Shown here: positions 35,693 to 45,649 of the stretch, one piece after another
How positions within the stretch are numbered: position 1 is the stretch's first letter
Layout of the letters: each line of letters starts with the position of its first letter
Assembly: GCF_014637725.1 (NCBI RefSeq)
Contig: NZ_BMFC01000002.1
Coordinates: 496,907-560,906, forward strand
DNA: 64,000 nucleotides
DNA from: Marivita lacus
GTDB lineage: Bacteria > Pseudomonadota > Alphaproteobacteria > Rhodobacterales > Rhodobacteraceae
Direction of reading: 5' to 3'
Translations under genes and position numbers: made by a program
Notes under the pieces: model-generated
Databases searched by the model: none
Told to the model about the DNA's origin: nothing
What the model saw: the letters and a program-made list of their open reading frames with translations, nothing else

Positions 35693-35730
35693 GATGCGTC
35701 AATGCATCGCCGCTTTCCGTTGACGGAAAG
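35693..35730 (-). repeat. Two-hairpin TTGA-loop repeat behind scpB
   Basis: GATGCG-TCAA-TGCATC (35693-35708) and CTTTCCG-TTGA-CGGAAAG (35713-35730, perfect) are separated by four bases and placed six bases after the scpB stop. It is the same architecture as the element after mfd at 7805-7842. Confidence 0.62.
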
Positions 35731-35736
35731 AAAAGC

Positions 35737-36414
35737 CTAGTCCTCGAAAAGTTCCGACTGGCCCTCTTGGGTTTCTTCCTCTGCATCCACGTCGCCTTCG
35801 CCCATCTGCGGCATCGCCCCAAACGGAGGCCGGTTTTCCAGCAGGCCGGCCGCGCGCAGTTCCTTGAGCCCCGGCAGATCGCGGGCCGACTCGAGCCCGA
35901 AATGATCGAGGAAAGTCTGCGTCACCACAAAGGTCACCGGACGGCCCGGAGTCATCTTGCGGCGGCCAAAGCGAATCCACTCCATTTCCAGCAGTTGATC
36001 CACCGTGCCCCGGCTGACCGATACGCCCCGGATCTCTTCGATCTCGGCGCGGGTGACGGGCTGGTGGTAGGCGATGATCGCCAGCGTTTCGATGGCGGCG
36101 CGGCTGAGCTTGCGGGTCTCGACGGTTTCCTTCTGCATCAGGAATCCAAGGTCGGGTGCTGTGCGAATGGCCCAGGCATCGCCCACCTTGACCACGTTCA
36201 CACCCCTGCCCTCGTAGCGTTTGCGCAGATGCACCAGCGCCTCGGCGGCATCCGACCCGTGGGGCAGCCGGTCATTGAGTTCCTTGACGGTCACGGCATC
36301 GGCCGTGGCAAAGAGGATTGCCTCGACCATGCGCTCCTGTTCGCCCATCGGCGGTGCGGCGAAGAGGCTGCGTTCGGTGTCTTTGTGCGTTTCGATCTGC
36401 ATGTCGTCACTCAC
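35737..36414 (-). CDS. scpB: Segregation and condensation protein B
   Basis: ScpB is the winged-helix partner of ScpA in the SMC-ScpAB complex that organises and segregates the chromosome. The roughly 225-residue protein shows GEQERMVEAILFATADAVTVKELNDRLP, KLSRAAIETLAIIAYHQPVTRAEIEEIRGVSVSRGTVDQLLEMEWIRFGRRKMTPGRPVTFVVT, and FGLESARDLPGLKELRAAGLL, all standard ScpB blocks. The acidic tail EGDVDAEEETQEGQSELFED is usual for the group. A GTG start at 36414 overlaps the scpA stop (GTGA), and ATG at 36402 is the alternative. A hairpin repeat follows the gene. Confidence 0.93.
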   Translation of the reverse strand: MSDDMQIETHKDTERSLFAAPPMGEQERMVEAILFATADAVTVKELNDRLPHGSDAAEALVHLRKRYEGRGVNVVKVGDAWAIRTAPDLGFLMQKETVETRKLSRAAIETLAIIAYHQPVTRAEIEEIRGVSVSRGTVDQLLEMEWIRFGRRKMTPGRPVTFVVTQTFLDHFGLESARDLPGLKELRAAGLLENRPPFGAMPQMGEGDVDAEEETQEGQSELFED

Positions 36415-37199
36415 CGCCCCTCTCTCCGGCGCAGTTCGATAGGGGCAAAGGTGTCGGACTGGCGCAATTCCACCTTGCCCTCCTTGGCCAGTTCCAGTGA
36501 CGCGGCAAATGTCGAGGCGGTGGCCGAGCGCCAGCGCACCGGGTCCACGTCCCAGCCCTCGGGCATGTAGGTCGCGATATCGGTCCACATGCCGGCAAAG
36601 CCGATCAGCCCGCGCATCCGTTCCAGCGCCTGTTCCATCGTGAACACCTTGTCGCGGTCCATCACGAAGGGGCGGAATTCGTCCTTGGTGCGGGTGCGTG
36701 CGTAACCCTGCATCAGGTCGAGCAGCGTCGCGGTGTAGTGGATCTTGCGAACCCGCTCGACTTCTTGCGTCAGGCCGCGTGCAAAGAAATCGCGCCCCAA
36801 CTGGTCGCGCGCCATGAGTTTCGCGGCCGCGTCGCGCATCGCCTGCAGGCGTTCGAGCTGAAACGCCAGGTGCGCCGCAAGCTCTTCGCCAGAAGGGCCT
36901 TCTTCGGTGGGGTCCGGCGGCAGCAGCAGGCGGGATTTGAGAAAGGCGAGCCATGCCGCCATGACAAGGTAATCTGCGGCCAGCTCGATGCGCAGCGCCT
37001 TGGCCTGTTCGACGAAGGCAAGGTATTGCCGGGCGAGGTCCAGCACGGAGATCTTGCGCAGATCGACCTTTTGTGTCCGGCTGAGCGTCAGAAGCAGGTC
37101 AAGCGGGCCTTCGAACCCGTCCACATCGACAATCAGCGCCTCGGCGGCAAGCCGGTCGGCGACTGTCGTGTCAAACCCGTCTGCGGTGGCGTCGCTCAT
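36411..37199 (-). CDS. scpA: Segregation and condensation protein A
   Basis: ScpA is the kleisin that bridges the SMC heads. The 262-residue protein shows the N-terminal kleisin signature VDVDGFEGPLDLLLTLSRTQKVDLRKISVLDLARQYL, then AADYLVMAAWLAFLKSRLLLPP, and a C-terminal winged-helix part (ATASTFAASLELAKEGKVELRQSDTFAPIELRRR). It overlaps nagZ by four bases upstream and scpB by four downstream, so nagZ-scpA-scpB form a tight operon together with the SPOR gene. Confidence 0.95.
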   Translation of the reverse strand: MSDATADGFDTTVADRLAAEALIVDVDGFEGPLDLLLTLSRTQKVDLRKISVLDLARQYLAFVEQAKALRIELAADYLVMAAWLAFLKSRLLLPPDPTEEGPSGEELAAHLAFQLERLQAMRDAAAKLMARDQLGRDFFARGLTQEVERVRKIHYTATLLDLMQGYARTRTKDEFRPFVMDRDKVFTMEQALERMRGLIGFAGMWTDIATYMPEGWDVDPVRWRSATASTFAASLELAKEGKVELRQSDTFAPIELRRREGR

Positions 37200-38209
37200 G
37201 CTTCATGCCCTTGCTCCAGCTGCGCAAGCTTGGCCTTGAGGGCGGCAATGTCAACATCTTGCGGCTCTGGACGGCGGGCCAATGCCGCCTCGGCGCGGGT
37301 CTGGCTGGCAGGGGACATGGCACCGATGCGGTCCATCAGCGCGATGCGTTCGGGCAGGTCGCCGTTGCAATGCAGGATCACGTCACAGCCTGCCTGCAGC
37401 GACGCGGCACCGCGATCGGGCACCGATCCCGACAGCGCCTGCATGCCGATATCGTCGGTCATCAAAAGCCCGGAAAAGCCCATCTCCGCGCGGATGCGGC
37501 GGATCATGGCGGGCGATGTGGTGGCGGGGCCGGTTTCGCCAAAGGCGCTGTAGACCAGATGCGCGGTCATGCCCATCGCCACGTCCGCAAAGGGCCGGAA
37601 GGAGGCAAAGTCGATGGCCGTCAGGGTGTCCGCAGGCGCGTCGATGCGCGGCAGGTCCAGATGGCTGTCCATCTGCGCCAGCCCGTGACCCGGGATGTGC
37701 TTGATGACCGGAAAGACGCCCCCCTGCTCGAGCCCGTCCACGACTGCGCAACCGATCTTTACCACCTGGTCAAGATGTGATCCGTAGCAGCGGTTGCGCA
37801 GGAAGGGATGGGTCTCGGGTCGCGCGACGTCGAGCATGGGGGCGCAATTGGCGTCGATGCCAAGGCGACGGAGTTCATGCGCGATGATGTGGTAGCGCAG
37901 ACGCATGCCTTCGGCGGCGTTGGCGCCCAGCCGGGCGACGTGATCCAGCGGCGGCAGCCAGTCGCTGGCCAGAGGCGCGCGCAGGCGCTGCACGCGGCCG
38001 CCCTCCTGGTCGATGAAGACGGGCGCAGCCCAGCCGACGCACTCGCGCAGGTCCGCGGTCAGGGCCCGGATCTGGTCGGGCGTTTCGAGGTTGCGGTCGA
38101 ACAGGATGAACCCGAACGGGTTGGCGTCAGCAAAAAACGCGCGCTCATCCGCAGACAGGCGCGCGCCATCGCAGCCGAAGATGGCCGCTCCGAAAGGTCG
38201 ATGGCTCAC
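37196..38209 (-). CDS. nagZ: Beta-N-acetylhexosaminidase (peptidoglycan recycling)
   Basis: NagZ is a cytoplasmic family 3 glycoside hydrolase that removes N-acetylglucosamine from muropeptides during cell-wall recycling. The 337-residue protein has the diagnostic KHIPGHGLAQMDSHLDLP motif with the acid/base Asp-His dyad, and the nucleophile region GLLMTDDIGMQALSG. FGFILFDRNLETPDQI and FIDQEGGRVQRL are further family blocks. The GTG at 38209 overlaps the SPOR gene stop (GTGA). The context with SPOR and scpAB links wall turnover and chromosome segregation genes in one transcript. Confidence 0.92.
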   Translation of the reverse strand: MSHRPFGAAIFGCDGARLSADERAFFADANPFGFILFDRNLETPDQIRALTADLRECVGWAAPVFIDQEGGRVQRLRAPLASDWLPPLDHVARLGANAAEGMRLRYHIIAHELRRLGIDANCAPMLDVARPETHPFLRNRCYGSHLDQVVKIGCAVVDGLEQGGVFPVIKHIPGHGLAQMDSHLDLPRIDAPADTLTAIDFASFRPFADVAMGMTAHLVYSAFGETGPATTSPAMIRRIRAEMGFSGLLMTDDIGMQALSGSVPDRGAASLQAGCDVILHCNGDLPERIALMDRIGAMSPASQTRAEAALARRPEPQDVDIAALKAKLAQLEQGHEA

Positions 38210-39189
38210 CGGCTGACCACGGGGATGCAATCTGCCCCTGCGGCCGCAAGGGCTGCGCAAAAGCGGCGCGACTCGCTCAGGTCTTCAAAACCGTGGGCGC
38301 GCAGGCGGTAGAAGACGCGACCGCCCGATGTGGCCTCTTCGATCACCCGGTCCTTGTCGCCGAGATATTCGCTGAACCGTACGGCCATCTTGGTCCATTG
38401 TTCGCGGGCGATTTCCGGGCTGTCAAAGGCGCCGAGCTGGACCAACCGTGTGCCCGCAGGGATCTGGTTCGGATCGCGCTCGTCTACACTGGCCGCAGAG
38501 GCTGCAGGTATCGGCACCGACAGCGAGGCCAGTTGCAGGTCTTGGGGGCGCGGTGTCGGGCGCAAGGACCGCGCGACACCGGGCACCGAGGGCGGCACGA
38601 TGTCGGCAGAAGCCAAAACGATCTCTTCGGGCTGGGTGTCGAGCACGCCGGTCTGAGGGGGCGGGTCGATCTCGGTAAAGGGGGTGGCGTTGGCGGCGAT
38701 CTGGTCGGCCAGCGCCTTGATCGGGTCGTCGGCATTGGCAATGTCGGTCAGCGACAGTGCCGGGGCTTCGGTTTGCGCGTCCTGCTGCAGCGTGGCCAGA
38801 GCCACCTCTTCGCGCTGGCTCGGCGCTTGGATGTCGGCGATCTCTGTCAGAACCACGTCTTCTTCGGTGATGTCGAGAGGACGCGGGGCCAGCACGATCT
38901 GGTCAGGCGGCGGGGCAGAGGTGCCGGTTCCGGCGATATCGTTCACCGCAAGACCTTCGTGACGGGCGATCTGGCCGCCGGGATTGTCCGGGGCCACGCG
39001 CATCGGGCCTTCGATGGCCATCACCACCGGCACCCCCGACACATCGCGCATGATCAGCCGATATCCCCAAACCGCCACACCGATCACCAGTGCCAGCGAC
39101 ATCGCCGCGCCCAGCCAATTGGCCGTCGTGGCCAAGTTGCCAGACGTTTCTTCCCCGCGCGCGGGGCCCGTCATATGCATGTCTGCCAT
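38206..39189 (-). CDS. SPOR-domain membrane protein
   Basis: This protein of about 327 residues has a single membrane span near the N-terminus (WLGAAMSLALVIGVAVWGYRLIM), a long Pro/Ala/Asp-rich periplasmic linker, and a C-terminal SPOR domain (GTRLVQLGAFDSPEIAREQWTKMAVRFSEYL, then GRVFYRLRAHGFEDLSESRRFCAALAAAGADC). SPOR domains bind denuded glycan strands at the division septum, so it probably acts in cell division or septal wall processing. The ATG at 39189 has GAGGCAGAC upstream; ATG 39219 is an alternative. It lies between argS and nagZ, overlapping nagZ. Confidence 0.82.
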   Translation of the reverse strand: MADMHMTGPARGEETSGNLATTANWLGAAMSLALVIGVAVWGYRLIMRDVSGVPVVMAIEGPMRVAPDNPGGQIARHEGLAVNDIAGTGTSAPPPDQIVLAPRPLDITEEDVVLTEIADIQAPSQREEVALATLQQDAQTEAPALSLTDIANADDPIKALADQIAANATPFTEIDPPPQTGVLDTQPEEIVLASADIVPPSVPGVARSLRPTPRPQDLQLASLSVPIPAASAASVDERDPNQIPAGTRLVQLGAFDSPEIAREQWTKMAVRFSEYLGDKDRVIEEATSGGRVFYRLRAHGFEDLSESRRFCAALAAAGADCIPVVSR

Positions 39190-39262
39190 GTCTGCCTCAT
39201 TGCCCGGCAGCGGTGCCACCGGTGGTTTCTTGCCATTGCCTCACCCGGTCACGGCGCTTTTG

Positions 39263-41008
39263 TCAGCGCATTTCTTCGACCGGAGTGACCCCCAAGATAC
39301 CAAGGCCCGCAGAAATAACAACAGAGACGGACCGCGCGAGGGCGATTTTCGCCTGTGTGGCCTGGGTGTTGCCTTCCTGCAAAAACCGCAATTCGGGAAC
39401 GTCGTTGCCCTTGTTGTAAAGCGCGTGCAGATCCGACGCGAGTTCGTAGAGGTAGAACGCGACCCGGTGCGGTTCGTTTGTGCGCGCGGCAATCTCTATC
39501 AGGCGCGGCCATTCGGCCAGCTTGCGCGCCACGGCGAGTTCGCTTTCATGGGTCATGCCCGTCAGGTCGACAGTGGCAAGCGTGGTGTCGTCCACGTCGA
39601 CCCCGGCCTCGCGAGCCTTGCGCAGCACGGAATGTACACGCGCATTGGCGTATTGCACGTAGAAGACCGGGTTGTCCTTGGACTGTTCCAGCACCTTGTC
39701 GAAATCGAAATCCAGCGGCGCGTCGTTCTTGCGCGTCAGCATGTGGAACCGTGTGACGTCGGGGCCGACCTGATCGACCACGTCGCGCAGCATCACGAAT
39801 GTCCCTGCCCGCTTGGACATCTTGAACGGCTCGCCGTTCTTGTAGAGCTTGACAAGTTGCGTCAGCTTGATGTCGAGCGGCGTCTTGCCGTCGGACAAGG
39901 CGCTGACGGCGGCTTTCATCCGTTTGACATAGCCGCCATGATCGGCGCCGAAAATGTCGATCAACAGGTCATAGCCGCGCTGCACCTTGTCATAGTGATA
40001 GGCGATGTCGGGCGCGAAATAGGTCCATGATCCGTCCGATTTCATGATCGGTCGGTCCACATCATCGCCATGGGCGGTGGATTTGAACAGGGTCTGCTCG
40101 CGCGGCTCCCAATCTTCGGGGGTCTTTCCCTTGGGCGGCTCCAGCACGCCGCGATAGATCAGGTCCTTGCTCTTGAGGCTGTCGATGGCGGCCTCGATCA
40201 GGCCGGTGCCGTAAAGGGACTTTTCGCTGAAGAAATGGTCCATCTCGACGCCGAGCAGGCCAAGATCGGCCTTGATCAGCAACATCATCGCGTCGGTGGC
40301 GAAATCGCGCACCTCTTCCAGCCAGACCTCTTCAGGCGCGTCGATATAGGCGTCGCCCATCTTGTCCTTGAGCGCCTCGCCCACCGGAATCAGATAATCG
40401 CCGGGATAGGTGCCATCGACAAAGGCCACGTCCTGACCATGCGCCTCAAGATACCGCAGGTAGACCGACCGCGCGAGCACATCGACCTGCGCGCCGCCAT
40501 CGTTGATGTAGTATTCGCGTGTGACATCAAAGCCTGCATAGGCCAGCAGGGATGCCAACGCATCGCCAAAGACCGCACCACGGGTGTGGCCGACATGCAG
40601 CGGGCCGGTCGGGTTGGCGGAGACGTATTCGACGTTGACGCGTTTGCCCTGCCCCATGCCGGATGTGCCATAGTCCATCCCTGACGTCAGGATCGCCCTT
40701 GGCAAGCTTTGCCAGACCGCATCGCCCAGCCGCAGGTTCAGGAACCCCGGACCGGCCACCTCGGCGCTGGACACGCGCGGATCGGAGGACAGCTTGGCCG
40801 CTAGCGCCTCGGCGATGTCGCGCGGCTTCAGCCCGGAAGGTTTGGCCAGCACCATCGCGGCATTGGTCGCCATGTCGCCATGCAGCGGATCGCGCGGCGG
40901 CTCTACGGTCACATTGGCAAAGTCGAGACCTTCGGGCAGCGCGCCTTCGGCCACCATCGCGGTCAGGCTGTCGATCACAAGCGCCCGGATATCGGAGAAG
41001 AGGTTCAT
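39263..41008 (-). CDS. argS: Arginyl-tRNA synthetase
   Basis: ArgS charges tRNA-Arg. The 581-residue class I synthetase shows the HIGH-type motif in [24 protein letters not shown], the KMSK-type loop [21 protein letters not shown], and a C-terminal DALR anticodon-binding domain ([36 protein letters not shown]). The N-terminal Add-1 domain ([17 protein letters not shown]) is present. Length is standard. It leads the leftward cluster argS-SPOR-nagZ-scpA-scpB, with 73 bases to the SPOR gene. Confidence 0.97.
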   Translation of the reverse strand: MNLFSDIRALVIDSLTAMVAEGALPEGLDFANVTVEPPRDPLHGDMATNAAMVLAKPSGLKPRDIAEALAAKLSSDPRVSSAEVAGPGFLNLRLGDAVWQSLPRAILTSGMDYGTSGMGQGKRVNVEYVSANPTGPLHVGHTRGAVFGDALASLLAYAGFDVTREYYINDGGAQVDVLARSVYLRYLEAHGQDVAFVDGTYPGDYLIPVGEALKDKMGDAYIDAPEEVWLEEVRDFATDAMMLLIKADLGLLGVEMDHFFSEKSLYGTGLIEAAIDSLKSKDLIYRGVLEPPKGKTPEDWEPREQTLFKSTAHGDDVDRPIMKSDGSWTYFAPDIAYHYDKVQRGYDLLIDIFGADHGGYVKRMKAAVSALSDGKTPLDIKLTQLVKLYKNGEPFKMSKRAGTFVMLRDVVDQVGPDVTRFHMLTRKNDAPLDFDFDKVLEQSKDNPVFYVQYANARVHSVLRKAREAGVDVDDTTLATVDLTGMTHESELAVARKLAEWPRLIEIAARTNEPHRVAFYLYELASDLHALYNKGNDVPELRFLQEGNTQATQAKIALARSVSVVISAGLGILGVTPVEEMR

Positions 41009-41064
41009 GTCACACGTCCTTTGTTCGGAACGTCCTCTACCACCTTGGCGCGCGGCGTCAAATA

Positions 41065-42894
41065 TCAGGCTTGACCTTCGGCCTTGGCGCGGTGGGGTTT
41101 CTTGGGCAGCATGGCGACAAGGCGGCTTCCCTCGGTTTCTTTCGGGGCATCATCCGGGCCAAGTATGCGCAGCGTGCCGCGCGGGCCGATATCGGCGATG
41201 GGGATGCCGTCGGGGTGGGTGTCGTACCAGTCCTGCAGGGTGAATTCATCCGACAGTGAGGTGGCGCGGAATTCCCAGCCGTCCCACATCCGGCGCTGCA
41301 CCTCCCAAAAGGTCTCACCCGCGCCGATCGCCCGACCACCCAGTTTCGGCGGCAAGGCGTAGCGTTCTGAATCCGAGGTTTCTCGGCTGAGCTGAAACAC
41401 GTTCTCGCGCCCGAATTCCGGGGCAAGGTCGGTTGCGACCAGCGTGTTGTAGGCGTCATTGTCGGTGGCGGCGATCACGGTCTCATAGGCCATCAGGTCC
41501 AGCCGGTTCTCCGCCCCTTCGGACAGGATGTCGCCAGTGTAAATCTCGAGTCCCGCCTCGCGGGCGTCGCGCAGATGGCTGCGGTTGGGGTCGGAAATCA
41601 TCACCGGCAGGTCCAGCTTCTTGAGCAGCGCGCCCAGTTCCACCGTCCAGCGGTTGCCGCCGACGATCAGCACACCCGGCGTGGTCGATGCGTTGAGGCC
41701 CAGCAGCCGCGCCAAAGGCTTGAGCGTGAAGCCGTGCAGCACCACCGTGCCCGCCACCAGCGCAAAGGCCAGCGACGAGATCTGCGCCGCGTCCTCGATC
41801 CCCGCCTGCACCAGCCGGTCGCCGAACAGGCCGGCCACTGCCACAAGCACAACGCCGCGCGGGCCGGTCAGGGCGACAAGCATGCGTTCGGACCAGGGCA
41901 CGTTGGAAAAGGCCAGCGACACCAGAACGGTCACCGGGCGCGCGATCAGGATCACCGCCACGAGGGTCGCCAGCGTCTGCCAGTTCATCGCCATCAGCGT
42001 CTCGCGGGTCATGTTGGCGGCGAGCAGGATGAACACACCCGACACCAGCAGGATCGTTGCATGTTCCTTGAAGCGGTGCATCTCGGCATGGCTGGGCAGG
42101 TGCGCGTTGGCGATCCAGACCCCCATGATGGTCACGGCCAAAAGCCCGCTTTCATGCAACAGCGAATCAGACGCAGCAAAGGCCGCCAGCACACTGACGA
42201 ACAGCACCGGCACTTTCATGTATTCCGGCACCCATCCGCTGGAAAAGGATCGCGCGATGCCCCAGCCCGCCGCGATCCCGGCCAGCGTGGCCACGACGAT
42301 GCCGATGGCCAGCGTGGTCAGCGCCTCCTCCACCGTGGTCGATGTCTGAAAGACCAGCACCACCTCGAAGGCCAGAACCGCAGCGAGTGCGCCCACGGGA
42401 TCGTTGACAATGGCTTCCCATTGCAAGAGCACCGCCGGTCGCCGTTTCAGCCGCGCCTGTCGCAGCAGTGGCGCAATCACGGTTGGCCCGGTGACGATCA
42501 TGATGCCGCCAAAGACCGACGCGGTGGCCCAGCTCAGTCCTGCGACATAATGCAGGACCGCCGCCGACAGCAGCCAGCCGATGGGTCCGCCGATCAAGAC
42601 CAGCCGTTTCACCCCGATTGCCGCGTCGCGGAGCGACTTGAAATTCAGCGTCAGACCGCCTTCGAAGAGGATGATCGCCACGGCCACCGCCACGACGGGT
42701 TGCAACAGGTCGCCCATCGCCACGGACGGGTCCAGGATCCCGAAAACCGGCCCAACCAGCAACCCTGCCAGCAACATCAACACGATGGCCGGCAGGTTCA
42801 GACGCCAGGCCAGCCATTGCGCCCCGACACCCAAGGCCCCGACAAGGGCGAAAGCGGTGATCGGGTTCAAAGCAGCGTCTGAGGGAGTTGCCAC
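41065..42894 (-). CDS. Cation:proton antiporter with TrkA-N domain (CPA family)
   Basis: This 609-residue inner-membrane protein has about 12-13 hydrophobic spans over residues 10-400, in the sodium/proton exchanger arrangement. It includes the [17 protein letters not shown] start, [14 protein letters not shown], and [24 protein letters not shown] with the NDP charge pair used for ion binding. A cytoplasmic TrkA-N-like nucleotide-binding domain follows ([51 protein letters not shown]). The transported ion, Na+ or K+, cannot be told from sequence. It sits alone between argS and the dNTPase gene. Confidence 0.88.
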   Translation of the reverse strand: MATPSDAALNPITAFALVGALGVGAQWLAWRLNLPAIVLMLLAGLLVGPVFGILDPSVAMGDLLQPVVAVAVAIILFEGGLTLNFKSLRDAAIGVKRLVLIGGPIGWLLSAAVLHYVAGLSWATASVFGGIMIVTGPTVIAPLLRQARLKRRPAVLLQWEAIVNDPVGALAAVLAFEVVLVFQTSTTVEEALTTLAIGIVVATLAGIAAGWGIARSFSSGWVPEYMKVPVLFVSVLAAFAASDSLLHESGLLAVTIMGVWIANAHLPSHAEMHRFKEHATILLVSGVFILLAANMTRETLMAMNWQTLATLVAVILIARPVTVLVSLAFSNVPWSERMLVALTGPRGVVLVAVAGLFGDRLVQAGIEDAAQISSLAFALVAGTVVLHGFTLKPLARLLGLNASTTPGVLIVGGNRWTVELGALLKKLDLPVMISDPNRSHLRDAREAGLEIYTGDILSEGAENRLDLMAYETVIAATDNDAYNTLVATDLAPEFGRENVFQLSRETSDSERYALPPKLGGRAIGAGETFWEVQRRMWDGWEFRATSLSDEFTLQDWYDTHPDGIPIADIGPRGTLRILGPDDAPKETEGSRLVAMLPKKPHRAKAEGQA

Positions 42895-42906
42895 GGTAAG
42901 TTCCTT

Positions 42907-44067
42907 TTATGACCTCGCGGAAATCACCTCCGTCCCTGTCAGGCGCGCATGCTCCTGCAGGGCGAACCGGTCGGTCATCCCGGCAATGTAATCCGAAACC
43001 AGCCGTGCGAGTTCCGTCTCGGACCGGATTTCGGCCACGTCCTTGCGCCATTGCTTGGGCAACAGGGACGGGTCGGACATGAACAGCGGGAACAATTCGT
43101 TGATCACATGGGTGACCTGCGCGCGCATCTCGATCACGTCCGGCGCGCGGTACATGCGATGGAACAGGAATTCGCGGATCACCTTGAGATCGGACCAGAG
43201 CGCGGGTGAAAACTGCACCATCATGCGGCCCGCATCGCGAATGTCCCCGGGGCTCTGCGGGTCGAGATCGGCAAGGTTCGCCCGTGTCACAGAGATCACG
43301 TCGGCCACCAGAACGCCGAAGAAACGCCGCAGCGCTTCGTGGCGGCGGCGGTAGTAGTTCAGGCCGGGATAGATGCGATCTACCTCGGCAAAACAATGGC
43401 TTACAATGGGAAGCTCGGCCAGTTCGTCGGTCGAGAACAGCTCGGCCCGCAACCCGTCATGCAGATCATGGTGATTGTAGGCGATGTCGTCGGACAGCGC
43501 CGCGACCTGCGCCTCGGCACTGGCATGGGTGTGCAGTTCCAGATCGTGACGCGCGTCGTAGGCGGCCAGCGCATGGGGGATCGGATCGCGCACCGGGCCG
43601 TTGTGTTTGGCAATGCCTTCAAGGGTTTCCCAGGTGAGGTTCAACCCGTCGAAATCGGCATAATGCCGTTCCAGCCCGGTCACGATGCGGATCGCCTGCG
43701 CGTTGTGATCGAACCCGCCATAGGGCTGCATCAGCGCATCCAGCGCGTCTTCGCCGGTGTGGCCAAAAGGCGTGTGGCCCAGATCATGCGCCAGCGCCAC
43801 CGCCTCGGTCAGTTCGAGGTCCAGCCCCAGCACCTTGGCAATGGTGCGCGCCACCTGCCCCACCTCGATGGAATGGGTCAGCCGGGTGCGGAAATAATCG
43901 CCCTCGTGTTCGATGAACACCTGTGTCTTGTGCTTGAGCCGCCGAAACGCCGAGGCATGGATAATGCGATCCCTGTCGCGTTGAAAGCACGACCGGAACG
44001 CGCTTTCCTCTTCTGGATAAAGCCTGCCCCGCGATTTGCCCGGCTCGCATGCGTATTGCGCCGTCAT
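42907..44067 (-). CDS. dGTPase-like deoxynucleoside triphosphate triphosphohydrolase
   Basis: This 386-residue HD-domain enzyme removes tripolyphosphate from deoxynucleoside triphosphates. The HD motif appears as RLTHSIEVGQVARTIAKVLGLDLELTEAVALAHDLGHTPFGHTGEDAL, with the His and Asp metal ligands, and the DDIAYNHHDLHDGLRAELF aspartate block is present. It belongs to the shorter dGTPase-like type common in alphaproteobacteria. The ATG at 44067 (MTAQYACEPGKSRGRLYPEEESAFRSCFQRDRDRIIHA) matches the family start; a longer frame to 44115 is not supported. It is divergent from erpA, 83 bases away. Confidence 0.9.
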   Translation of the reverse strand: MTAQYACEPGKSRGRLYPEEESAFRSCFQRDRDRIIHASAFRRLKHKTQVFIEHEGDYFRTRLTHSIEVGQVARTIAKVLGLDLELTEAVALAHDLGHTPFGHTGEDALDALMQPYGGFDHNAQAIRIVTGLERHYADFDGLNLTWETLEGIAKHNGPVRDPIPHALAAYDARHDLELHTHASAEAQVAALSDDIAYNHHDLHDGLRAELFSTDELAELPIVSHCFAEVDRIYPGLNYYRRRHEALRRFFGVLVADVISVTRANLADLDPQSPGDIRDAGRMMVQFSPALWSDLKVIREFLFHRMYRAPDVIEMRAQVTHVINELFPLFMSDPSLLPKQWRKDVAEIRSETELARLVSDYIAGMTDRFALQEHARLTGTEVISARS

Positions 44068-44150
44068 GATCGACCGCCTGTTCTTGTTCCCTGTCCCGAT
44101 CGCGCTTATATTCACATCAGGTCACAAGTTAAAGCGAACCCGAGGATAAC

Positions 44151-44474
44151 ATGCAGCTTCCACCGAAAGTGACAGATCGCGCATTCGAGCGTTTGTCTGA
44201 GATAGGCGCCAGCGCCGAGGGCAAGGCCCTGCGCGTGGCGGTCGAAGGCGGGGGGTGTTCGGGGTTCCAGTACGAGATTCTGCTGGACGCGCCCGGCGAG
44301 GATGATCTTGTTCTCGAAGGTCACGGCGAACGGGTCGTGGTGGATTCGGTGTCGCTGCCGTTCCTGTCGAACGCGGTGATCGACTTTTCCGAGGAACTGA
44401 TCGGCGCACGCTTCGTGATCGAGAACCCCAACGCGACATCGTCCTGCGGCTGCGGCACCAGTTTCTCGATGTGA
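44151..44474 (+). CDS. erpA: A-type iron-sulfur carrier protein
   Basis: This 107-residue HesB/IscA-family protein carries iron-sulfur clusters from the scaffold to apo-proteins. The three cluster cysteines are Cys36 (EGGGCSGFQYEI), Cys99 and Cys101 (SSCGCGTSFSM). The sequence is closest to ErpA-type proteins by eye, although IscA and SufA share the motif. It is divergent from the dNTPase and convergent with the helical protein at 44511. The bolA and grxD genes 3 kb away belong to the same iron-sulfur trafficking theme. Confidence 0.88.
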   Translation: MQLPPKVTDRAFERLSEIGASAEGKALRVAVEGGGCSGFQYEILLDAPGEDDLVLEGHGERVVVDSVSLPFLSNAVIDFSEELIGARFVIENPNATSSCGCGTSFSM

Positions 44475-44510
44475 AACCGGGGGCTCATGGCCCCCGCTTC
44501 CGAGATCGTC

Positions 44511-45587
44511 CTAGTGTACCGCGCCGGACATGTCGGCACGGGCAAAGCCGTGAAAGAACGCCTCGAAATGCTGTGACGAGGTTTCGGCCTGTTCGAGAAC
44601 CTGCATCGCTTCTGGCGACAGCCGGTCCTCCATCTGCAGGCGCATTCTGATCCAGTCGCCGCTGCGCGCATCATCCAGGCTGAACATCGCTTCGGACATT
44701 TCGCGCATCGGTGTGGCGCGGTAGACACTGTGATCGAACCGCATCCGGTCATCGACAAAGCCCTTGGCAAAGGCCGCATCGCCAATCATGGCCTGATGCC
44801 AGTTGCAGACCAGAAATTCGTGGTAATCGTCCTGCACGCTGACAGATGACCCATCGGTGATGGTGAACAGCGATGTTTCCCGCGTGAGCCAGTCGGTCCA
44901 GAGCTGCGGAGGCATTTCTCCGGCGAAATGCAGGGCGATGCAGATTTCACCCAACAGATCGGCGTTCTGTTCGATAAAGGCCAGGATACCGGCGAAATGC
45001 AGGCTGCGTTTCGCGTCGGCATCCAGCTGTGGATCGCAGCGGCCATATTCGCTGAGATAGAACACGAGGTGGCTGAGCTCATAGGCCGCCTTCTTGTTCG
45101 GCAGCGCGAATGTCTCGGATCGGGCCATGAAATACCGCACGCGATCTTCGAGCGTCGGATCGCACCCCCTGGGCGTCACGTCGCGCCGCGACATCAGGCG
45201 CTGCGCCTCCATGCGTTGCAGGTCGGACAGTTCCGCGCGGGGCAGATCCTGCGCGCAAGCCCAATCCACGATTCGTTCGCCGTGATCGCCCTGCATGCCA
45301 AGGTCCTCGAGGTCGAGCGTGATCGACAGGAAGAACCGGTAGTATTGCGGAAAGAAGCGCAGGCGTTTTTCGACCGTTTGGTAAAACTCGGCATAGGCGT
45401 CGAGTGCTGCATCGCCGGGCCGGGTGCCGGTGGCTTCGAGAATGCTCAGGACTTCGGCATTTTCCTTGAGCCAGAACACGTCGTCGCGGTGGCGGCGGTG
45501 ATCGGCAAAGCAGCTCAGAAGCGCGCCAAGGCGCGCTTCCTGCGGATTGATCCGGGACGGGGGGGTGAGGTGAATGACATTCGTCAT
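44511..45587 (-). CDS. Helical protein of unknown function, partner of the repeat protein
   Basis: This 358-residue protein is predicted to be mostly alpha-helical and has no signal peptide or membrane span. Notable segments are CFADHRRHRDDVFWLKENAEVLSILEATG, RFFPQYYRFFLSITLDLEDL, KKAAYELSHLVFYLSEYGRC, and LGEICIALHFAGEMPPQLWTDWLTRE, with several histidines and cysteines that could bind a cofactor or metal. I do not recognise an enzyme family; it may belong to a DUF known mainly from Rhodobacteraceae. The ATG at 45587 has a perfect AAGGAGG site. It lies 62 bases downstream of the repeat-protein gene on the same strand, so the two probably form one operon. Confidence 0.75.
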   Translation of the reverse strand: MTNVIHLTPPSRINPQEARLGALLSCFADHRRHRDDVFWLKENAEVLSILEATGTRPGDAALDAYAEFYQTVEKRLRFFPQYYRFFLSITLDLEDLGMQGDHGERIVDWACAQDLPRAELSDLQRMEAQRLMSRRDVTPRGCDPTLEDRVRYFMARSETFALPNKKAAYELSHLVFYLSEYGRCDPQLDADAKRSLHFAGILAFIEQNADLLGEICIALHFAGEMPPQLWTDWLTRETSLFTITDGSSVSVQDDYHEFLVCNWHQAMIGDAAFAKGFVDDRMRFDHSVYRATPMREMSEAMFSLDDARSGDWIRMRLQMEDRLSPEAMQVLEQAETSSQHFEAFFHGFARADMSGAVH

Positions 45588-45649
45588 GGTCCGATCCTCC
45601 TTGGGGGGTATCAAGGGACGGGTCGCCCCGCCCCGGGTCAATGCGTCGA